A DNA stretch of 18,415 nucleotides from UBA8752 sp042095055. Its GTDB lineage: Bacteria; Bacteroidota; Bacteroidia; Flavobacteriales_D; Sanyastnellaceae. Shown here in pieces: positions 1 through 6,164 of this stretch. Where the stretch lies: the NCBI GenBank assembly GCA_042095055.1, contig JBELBZ010000038.1, positions 1 to 18,415 on the forward strand, written 5' to 3'. Below the pieces are notes generated by a model. That model did not search any database, had not been told where the DNA came from, and worked only from the letters and a program-made list of their open reading frames with translations. The first letter of the stretch is position 1. Every line of letters starts with the position of its first letter. The position numbers and the translations under genes were made by a program.

Positions 1-7
1 GACGGGC

Positions 8-2197
8 TTACTCCCGATTGCCGAGGATGCGCTTCTCGACGCTGCCGTCGGAGTAGATCAGGAAGACCAACTGCTCGGTGACGCGCTCGACCTCTCGGCC
101 GGTCACATCGATCATCTTCACGAGCTCGCGCTCGCCCGCGCCGGTCATCTCTTCCATACCGCTGACATCCTCCACGGTGACGGTGAATTCCGTGCGTGTA
201 GAGAGGCAGGCGTCTGCGGAGGACATTTTCCAATTGTAGTAGAAGTAGTAATACGTGTACTGGTTTTCACCAGTGATGGTGGTGCTGGTGATGCTGGCGA
301 GCCCGCCGATGTCATACGGGTAGTTCACTGCTGCGCCGTTGTCGTCGCGCCACAACAGCGGCTCTTGATTCCCGGAGCGGATTTGATAACCGTCTCCTGC
401 GGGAAGCTCGGCGTTGAGGACGAAGACGTTGAGTCCAGCCGTCAAGACTTGGGTGAAGCTCTCGAAAAGGTTGCCGTCAGGCCCCAGGATTTCGATGGTT
501 TGCACGCTGCCGTCTTCGGAATACACTTCTACCGACTCAAAAAGCACGTCCACATGGACGTCGAAAATGAGCCAGTTTGCATTGTTGGTGTGGTGCTGGC
601 CGTTGGCGAAATCTGGGGCCGACTTTCCGCCGGTCAGGTCGTATTCGCCATTGGAGTTGGCCACCCAGATAGACTGGTCGAGGGGTGCAAGTGGCACGGT
701 GTATTCTGGGCCGATGAACAAGGGGTTTGGTGCGGTTTCGGACTCGAACCAGTGGGCTTCGGTGGAGACGGCAAAGGTGATGGACTCTGTGGTTTGAATG
801 GCCGACTGTGCCGCTGGCGCCTCAATCTCAAAGCAGGAGCCGTCGTCGATGGTGGCCACGTCCGAGTAATTGCACGAAGCGTCGTCTGTACAGCCGATGC
901 AGAACAGGTCGTCGCCTTCACAACCGCCGCATTCATTGAAGCCCAGGCAGGAGCCGTTGTCCTCGAGGGCTGTGGGGTCGTAGTTGCAGGCTTCGGGATC
1001 CATGCAGCCGGCATCGCTCATTTCTCCGGACAGTTGCAGCAGGAACAGTCCTTCTTCCATGTGGGTGACGGCGATAATGCCGGAGGCGAAATAGGGATAG
1101 TTGGACCAAGTTCCGCTGAATTGCGGCGCGTCGCTGGCGGGATCCACATCGAAAAAGGCCACTTCTTCCAAGGTGCCGGTTTCGATATCGCCTGTGCTGA
1201 GTACCCTTAGCCCTGCGCGATAGTTCGATTGGTACACGAGCGTGTCCTTGACATACATGTTGTGGTCGATGGCACTGGATTCAGAGACATAGGTGCCCAC
1301 GAGTTCTGGCGCGCTCAGGTTGGTGACGTCCCAAATGAAGGAGGTCGTGCCCACACCTATGCTTTGCTCGTCGAGTTCATCGTTGCTGATGAAATAGCGG
1401 TGGTCTTCAGTCAACCACCCTTGGTGCGTGTAAAAGGAGTTGTCATACCCGGTGGCACTGATCAGAGCAGGGTCGATGGGGTCCGTTACATCCACGATGG
1501 TGACGGTGTTTTCGTTGCAACAGAATGCAATCTCCTTTCCCGAAAAGTTGGCGTCAGGTCCGACGTAGGAAACGACCTGTGCATCGTGGGTGTAGCCATC
1601 GCCTGAGAACTCACCGATGAGCTGGGGGTTCAAGGGGTCGTTGATGTCCAAGATGTGCAAGCCTCCATCGAAGGTGTTGGTGCCTACACCATATGCGCGC
1701 CCTGTGCTTTCGTTGATGACGATGTTGTGGGCATTGCCCCAACCTGTGTAAAGTGCATCGGCGGTGATGGTTTGGGGTGGGTTGGCGATGGCGCTGAGCT
1801 GGGTCAAGTCGACCACTTGCATGCCATGCCCCCCGGCTTCAGCGACGATAAAGGCGTGGTTGTCGTGAACCTTGACGTCGCGCCACAGTGAGCTTGTCGT
1901 TTCGGTCGGCAAATCCGCGACAAGGAAGGGATTCAGTGGGTCGGAAATGTTGATGAAGGCGGTTCCGTTGGATCGGCCCAAGAGGACATACTCGCTGCTG
2001 TCCACAGGGTCTGTCCAACCCCAGATGTCATTCATGTTGCTGCCTCCGCCCACTTCGTTGCTGGCCATGAAGCCGATGAGGTCGACATTCTCACAGGGGA
2101 ATCCGCCGGCCAAGCCGTTGACACATGGGGACTGGCCAAATGTTGTCGCTCCTGAAACGAGGAGGAGGAGGAAGGCGGTGAAAAATCTTTGCAGCAT
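8..2197 (-). CDS. Choice-of-anchor B family secreted protein with LVIVD-type repeats, Cys-rich repeats and a short C-terminal sorting-like tail
   Basis: 729 aa, complete. Residues 1-21 are a signal peptide (MLQRFFTAFLLLLVSGATTFG, cleaved before Gln-22). Residues about 25-390 match the choice-of-anchor B layout: successive blade-like units with phrases such as FINISDPLNPFLVADL, LHILDINDPLNPQLIGEF and VTIVDVTDPIDPALIS, which resemble LVIVD beta-propeller repeats. Two Cys-rich units follow, at about 397 (GCMDPEACNYDP) and 435 (GCTDDASCNYSD), each ending in DxGSC. Residues about 460-680 are a beta-rich region found in other Bacteroidota secreted proteins, with a Tyr-rich YYYFYYNW segment near its end. 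The last 40 residues (KMIDVTGREV ... FLIYSDGSVEKRIL) look like a short variant of the T9SS type A tail without the usual PNP motif. The protein is therefore probably exported by T9SS to the cell surface or medium. The molecular function is unknown; similar proteins carry no recognised catalytic site. The ATG at 2195-2197 is supported by the signal peptide and by a -7 box 4 nt upstream. Confidence 0.9.
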   Translation of the reverse strand: MLQRFFTAFLLLLVSGATTFGQSPCVNGLAGGFPCENVDLIGFMASNEVGGGSNMNDIWGWTDPVDSSEYVLLGRSNGTAFINISDPLNPFLVADLPTETTSSLWRDVKVHDNHAFIVAEAGGHGMQVVDLTQLSAIANPPQTITADALYTGWGNAHNIVINESTGRAYGVGTNTFDGGLHILDINDPLNPQLIGEFSGDGYTHDAQVVSYVGPDANFSGKEIAFCCNENTVTIVDVTDPIDPALISATGYDNSFYTHQGWLTEDHRYFISNDELDEQSIGVGTTSFIWDVTNLSAPELVGTYVSESSAIDHNMYVKDTLVYQSNYRAGLRVLSTGDIETGTLEEVAFFDVDPASDAPQFSGTWSNYPYFASGIIAVTHMEEGLFLLQLSGEMSDAGCMDPEACNYDPTALEDNGSCLGFNECGGCEGDDLFCIGCTDDASCNYSDVATIDDGSCFEIEAPAAQSAIQTTESITFAVSTEAHWFESETAPNPLFIGPEYTVPLAPLDQSIWVANSNGEYDLTGGKSAPDFANGQHHTNNANWLIFDVHVDVLFESVEVYSEDGSVQTIEILGPDGNLFESFTQVLTAGLNVFVLNAELPAGDGYQIRSGNQEPLLWRDDNGAAVNYPYDIGGLASITSTTITGENQYTYYYFYYNWKMSSADACLSTRTEFTVTVEDVSGMEEMTGAGERELVKMIDVTGREVERVTEQLVFLIYSDGSVEKRILGNRE

Positions 2198-2201
2198 GGT
2201 G

Positions 2202-2209
2202 CGAAAATA
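2202..2209 (-). promoter_or_regulatory. Putative Bacteroidota -7 box for the choice-of-anchor B gene
   Basis: Read on the minus strand the box is TATTTTCG, five of six fixed positions of TAnnTTTG. CACC and then the ATG follow. Transcription would start at or next to the ATG. No convincing -33 TTTG is visible 17-20 nt upstream. The rest of the divergent 2198-2416 spacer contains a run of eight G and only one weak 5-bp hairpin (2306-2319). Confidence 0.45.
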
Positions 2210-2416
2210 GGGGGGGGCGTCGCCCTTTGGTGCGTTGGGGTCATGGGTGGGGCTTACTGCGATGATGGGAGCAGAGCTGGCACCTTTTCATTGAGCGCAA
2301 CAATGACAGCCTTTGCTGTGGTGGATGTTCGGCGCGTTGTGTGTTGGATGTTGAATGGGTTTTCTGTTTCCTCGTGAAGCATGCAACAATTAGAAAGACC
2401 TCTGCGTTTTGGAAGC

Positions 2417-2977
2417 ATGAAAAAAGCGGTCGTGTTTTTGGCTTTGCTGTCCAGTTTACCGTCGCTTTTTGCCCAGCAAGAGGGCGTGTTGAAGGTCAAT
2501 TTGACCGATCCTTTGGCTGGCCGCTACTCCATGGGGTACGAACGCGGAGTTTTGGGCGCGTTTTCAGTGGGGTTGGATGTCGATTACCTGTCTCGGGAAG
2601 TGTTCCTCGAGTCGTATCACCCTTGGTATGAGCCGTTGAATACGCAAAAGCAGGGGGTGATCTTCGAGCCACAGCTGCGCTGGTATCCAGGAGGCGAGGC
2701 GTTGAAGGGCAGCTATGCCGCAGTGGGTGGTTTTTTCGGCATGGCCCGATACACACCCGCCGAAGGCGGTCTGGACAATGACGATTGGTCCTCTGTGGGT
2801 GCTTCAATGCAGTTGGGCCACCAGCTTTCGCTGGGCCGGTTCGTACTCGATGGGTTCATCGGTGGAACCTGGGCTAAGGACGATTACCCCGGACCCTACG
2901 TCGAATCAACGGCGCTGTTTCCTCCGCCCCAAGGCTTGCGGTTTACCGGAGGCCTGCGCTTTGGGGTCCGGCTTTAA
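2417..2977 (+). CDS. Small probable outer-membrane beta-barrel protein (DUF3575-like)
   Basis: 186 aa from the ATG at 2417. An in-frame ATG at 2381 would add 12 residues (MQQLERPLRFGS) ahead of an otherwise good signal peptide, so the later start is preferred. Residues 1-20 are the signal peptide (MKKAVVFLALLSSLPSLFAQ). The mature part opens with VLKVNLTDPLAGRYSMGYER, similar to the start of DUF3575-type small outer-membrane proteins (LKxN...YER). It continues with alternating amphipathic strands, an LRWYPGG segment, and ends LRFTGGLRFGVRL, a typical barrel-closing strand with aromatic and Leu termini. It lacks a T9SS tail, which fits an integral outer-membrane protein. The role is unknown. 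It precedes the Asp-box gene by 55 bp on the same strand, so co-transcription is possible. The family call rests on pattern resemblance only. Confidence 0.75.
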   Translation: MKKAVVFLALLSSLPSLFAQQEGVLKVNLTDPLAGRYSMGYERGVLGAFSVGLDVDYLSREVFLESYHPWYEPLNTQKQGVIFEPQLRWYPGGEALKGSYAAVGGFFGMARYTPAEGGLDNDDWSSVGASMQLGHQLSLGRFVLDGFIGGTWAKDDYPGPYVESTALFPPPQGLRFTGGLRFGVRL

Positions 2978-2989
2978 ATGCTGTTGAAG

Positions 2990-3008
2990 GACCACCTTTT
3001 ATGGGGTC
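2990..3008. terminator. Weak hairpin between the barrel gene and the Asp-box gene
   Basis: GACC (2990-2993) pairs with GGTC (3005-3008) and CC (2995-2996) with GG (3003-3004), leaving A2994 bulged and a six-base TTTTAT loop. It lies 12 bp after the stop at 2977 and 24 bp before the ATG at 3033. No T tract follows, so it could at most attenuate read-through. It may be chance. Confidence 0.2.
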
Positions 3009-3032
3009 GGCATTGAAGGGTACTTTGAGCCC

Positions 3033-6000
3033 ATGAAAGCCCGCTTCTTCTCGTCGCCCGTTTCTGCTGCGTTGTGCAGCATGTTGGGCGCTGTGGTCCT
3101 GCTGCTCACCCCCCTTTCTTTGTCTTCTCAAACCGATGATTCTGGCATCGGTGCCTTGGAGGAATCGCTTCAGTTCCGGTGTGTTGGACCGTTTCGCGGT
3201 GGCCGGTCTGCTGCGGTGACGGGCGTGCCCAATGACCCCATGACCTTTTACATGGGGGCCACCGGAGGTGGCGTCTGGAAGACGTCCAATGGCGGTTCTA
3301 GTTGGAAGAACATCAGCGATGGTTTTTTTGGGGGGTCGATGGGTGCCATTGCGGTGAGCGCATCCCACCCTCAAGTGCTGTACGTCGGTGGAGGAGAGGT
3401 CACCGTCCGTGGCAACGTGTCGCCAGGAACAGGTGCGTACAAGAGCGTGGATGGAGGCCGCAGTTGGTCGTCCATTGGGCTCGAGAACAGCCGACACATC
3501 CCGCGCATTCGCATTCACCCCGACAACCCTGATATCGTGTATGCTGCTGTGCTCGGCGATCTGTTCAAGGACAGCGATGAACGGGGGGTGTACAAATCCA
3601 CCGATGGCGGAGAAAGCTGGGAGCGTGTGCTGTTTGCCAACGACCGCTCTGGTGCCGTGGACCTTGCATTTGATCCGGTCAACCCCGATGTCCTCTATGC
3701 GAGCACTTGGAATGTGCGGCGCACGCCCTATGACTTCTCTTCGGGCGGAGAAGGATCGGCACTGTGGAAGTCCGAGGACGGCGGTGACACTTGGGCCTCG
3801 CTGATGCAACAGGAGGGCATGCCGGAAGGACCATTTGGCATCATCGGTGTAACGGTTTCTCCCGTGAACCCGGACCGCGTTTGGGCCATCATGGAAAACG
3901 ACAACGGGGGCGTCTACCGTTCGGACGATGCTGGTGAGACCTGGAAGCTCACGAATTCCGACCGCAGCCTGCGCCAGCGCGCGTGGTACTACACCCGCAT
4001 CTACGCCGATACCGAGGATGCCAACAAGGTGTACGTCATGAACGTGGCCTACCACGTGTCGACCGATGGAGGCGTCTCGTTTGAATCGAACTACGCGCCG
4101 CACGGCGACCACCACGACCTGTGGATCGCCCCGGACGACGCCGACCGGCTCATCATCGGAGACGATGGTGGTGCGCAAGTGAGCTACGATGCGGGGGCGA
4201 GCTGGTCGACTTACCAGAACCAGCCGACGGCCCAGTTCTATCGCGTCACCACCGATGACCACTTTCCGTACCGCATCTACGGGGCGCAACAGGACAACTC
4301 GGCCATCCGCATCGATTCTCGCTCGGGCGGGCGGTACATCACGGACGACCACTGGGAATCCACGGCCGGTGGCGAGAGTGCGCACCTGGCGCCGGACCCC
4401 ACCGACAACGACATCGTTTATGGCGGCAGCTACGGCGGATTCCTGACGCGCTACAACCACGATACAGAAATGAGCCGGGCGATCAATGTTTGGCCCGACA
4501 ACCCGATGGGCTATGGCGCGGAGGGGATGAAGTACCGCTTCCAGTGGAACTTCCCGGTGTTCTTTTCGCCCCACGATCCACAGAAGGTCTACACGTGTTC
4601 TCAATTCTTGCATGCCTCGAGCAACGGCGGAGAAAGCTGGGACATCATTTCGCCGGACCTCACCAAGGGTGAGGCAGAGAAGCTGGTGTCCTCAGGTGGC
4701 CCCATCACCAAGGACAACACGGGGGTGGAGTACTACGCGACCATCTTCGCTGCAGCCGAGTCGCCGCTGGAAGAAGGACTACTGTGGTGCGGATCTGATG
4801 ACGGCCTCCTGCACGTTTCCCGCAATGGCGGTGCCGATTGGATGGACGTAACGCCCAAGGGCCTGCCCGAGGCCACGATGATCAACAGCATCGAAGTGGA
4901 CCCTCACCGGCCCGGTGGTCTTTATGTGGCGGGCACCCGCTACAAGTTGGGCGATTACGCGCCGTACCTCTACCATACTGCTGACTACGGGCAAACCTGG
5001 CGCAAGCTCGTCAAGGGCATCGACGGCGGGCATTTTACCCGCGTCATTCGTGCCGACCGTGAGGTGCCCGGATTGCTTTACGCCGGCACGGAATTCGGGC
5101 TCTACATCAGCACGGACGATGGAGCGACCTGGGCGCCGTTCCAGCAGAACCTGCCACAGGTGCCGATCACGGACCTGGCGCTAAAGGACAACGACCTGAT
5201 TGTGGCCACACAGGGCCGCAGTTTCTGGTTGCTCGACGACCTCGATGTCTTGTGGCAATCGTTGGGAGCGCCACTGTCCGCCGGTGATTTGCGTCTTTTC
5301 GAGCCCCATCCGACGGTGGGCTTCGGAGGCGGCAAGGGCGCCGAGGGTGCCACGCAGGGGACCAACCATCCCGCAGGAGTGCGCATCCATTTTTCCGTGC
5401 CAGAGGGAGCAGAGCAGGGGGCGCTGACTTTCCGAGACGCAGACGGGATGGTCATTCGCACGTTCTCCACGGATGCAGGGGAGGAGGAGGACAAGCTCCA
5501 GTTGGAAGCTGGGCTGCAGCATTTCCATTGGGACTTGCGCTACCCCAAGGCCGACGGTTTCGAAGGGCTCCTGATGTGGTGGGGCAGCCTCGCTGGACCG
5601 GTGGCCCCGCCGGGCACCTATGCTGCGGAGCTTGCCGTCGATGGCGATACGCTGTCAACGGCGTTTGAAATCTTGCCAGACCCGCGGGCTGAAGGCAGTG
5701 TCGAGGACCTTCAGGCGCGTTTCGATTTCTTGAAATCTGTGCGGGACAAGGTCGATGAGACCCATGATGCGATACGGCACATGCGGGCGATGCGCAGCCA
5801 AATTGCGGCACTCTCTGGGCGACTGGATGAGGAAATGCATGCCGAAGTGGTGGCGCTGGGCCAGGCCTTGGACTCTACCATGACCGCCATTGAGGAGGTG
5901 CTCTACCAGACCAAGTTGAAGAGCAACCAAGACATGTTGAACTATCCCATTCGGCTCAACAACAAGTTGGCCCACGTCGGCTCTTTGGCGGGCATGGGCC

Positions 6001-6164
6001 TCTATCGCCCGACGGCTCAGATGATGGGGGTGCGGGACGAGATGACGGCCCTGATTGATGTCCAGCTCGAACGCTGGTATGCCCTGCGCGATGCGGATTT
6101 GCCCGCACTCAATGCGGCCATCCGGGCCCACGAAATCGACTTGATCGCGGTTCCAGAGGAGTGA
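3033..6164 (+). CDS. Large exported sortilin/BNR-like (Asp-box) repeat protein
   Basis: 1043 aa. Residues 1-33 form a long signal peptide with core LGAVVLLLTPLSLSS. Residues about 84-700 hold roughly eleven Asp-box motifs (S/T-x-D/N-x-G-x-S/T-W/F), among them TSNGGSSWKN, SVDGGRSWSS, STDGGESWER, SEDGGDTWAS, SDDAGETWKL, SSNGGESWDI, SRNGGADWMD and STDDGATWAP. They match the sortilin-N-terminal/VPS10-like ten-bladed propeller seen in many Bacteroidota proteins that are annotated, without proof, as glycosyl hydrolases. Residues about 770-880 look like a beta-sandwich (IHFSVPEG ... GTYAAELAVDG, FlgD-Ig-like). Residues 880-1043 are helical and charged, possibly coiled coil. No sialidase catalytic Arg triad could be picked out, no C-terminal sorting domain is present, and no lipobox exists, so a periplasmic location is most likely. 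The substrate or partner is unknown. A 15-base stretch, GGCGGAGAAAGCTGG, is repeated exactly near 3607 and 4625 because it encodes Asp boxes. The stop codon abuts that of the convergent gene. Confidence 0.88.
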   Translation: MKARFFSSPVSAALCSMLGAVVLLLTPLSLSSQTDDSGIGALEESLQFRCVGPFRGGRSAAVTGVPNDPMTFYMGATGGGVWKTSNGGSSWKNISDGFFGGSMGAIAVSASHPQVLYVGGGEVTVRGNVSPGTGAYKSVDGGRSWSSIGLENSRHIPRIRIHPDNPDIVYAAVLGDLFKDSDERGVYKSTDGGESWERVLFANDRSGAVDLAFDPVNPDVLYASTWNVRRTPYDFSSGGEGSALWKSEDGGDTWASLMQQEGMPEGPFGIIGVTVSPVNPDRVWAIMENDNGGVYRSDDAGETWKLTNSDRSLRQRAWYYTRIYADTEDANKVYVMNVAYHVSTDGGVSFESNYAPHGDHHDLWIAPDDADRLIIGDDGGAQVSYDAGASWSTYQNQPTAQFYRVTTDDHFPYRIYGAQQDNSAIRIDSRSGGRYITDDHWESTAGGESAHLAPDPTDNDIVYGGSYGGFLTRYNHDTEMSRAINVWPDNPMGYGAEGMKYRFQWNFPVFFSPHDPQKVYTCSQFLHASSNGGESWDIISPDLTKGEAEKLVSSGGPITKDNTGVEYYATIFAAAESPLEEGLLWCGSDDGLLHVSRNGGADWMDVTPKGLPEATMINSIEVDPHRPGGLYVAGTRYKLGDYAPYLYHTADYGQTWRKLVKGIDGGHFTRVIRADREVPGLLYAGTEFGLYISTDDGATWAPFQQNLPQVPITDLALKDNDLIVATQGRSFWLLDDLDVLWQSLGAPLSAGDLRLFEPHPTVGFGGGKGAEGATQGTNHPAGVRIHFSVPEGAEQGALTFRDADGMVIRTFSTDAGEEEDKLQLEAGLQHFHWDLRYPKADGFEGLLMWWGSLAGPVAPPGTYAAELAVDGDTLSTAFEILPDPRAEGSVEDLQARFDFLKSVRDKVDETHDAIRHMRAMRSQIAALSGRLDEEMHAEVVALGQALDSTMTAIEEVLYQTKLKSNQDMLNYPIRLNNKLAHVGSLAGMGLYRPTAQMMGVRDEMTALIDVQLERWYALRDADLPALNAAIRAHEIDLIAVPEE

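Noticed and set aside
192..215. Placeholder for the idea that the dockerin-like loop (residues 192-215 of the GH3 protein, DNA about 9764-9835) implies a cellulosome
   Set aside because: Only one Ca-loop is visible instead of two and no cohesin is in the window; single loops of this kind are common in secreted Bacteroidota proteins.
365..1210. A 281-codon plus-strand frame opposite the choice-of-anchor B gene
   Set aside because: It is the shadow of a real minus-strand gene, with no recognisable motif.
2306..2319. ACAGC-CTTT-GCTGT hairpin in the 2198-2416 spacer
   Set aside because: A five-pair stem with no T tract, far from both starts; such stems are common by chance.
2943..4613. A 556-codon open frame on the minus strand inside the Asp-box gene
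   Set aside because: The translation is rich in Arg, Val and His with no recognisable domain or signal, as expected for the antisense of a GC-biased coding strand. The plus strand encodes clear Asp boxes.
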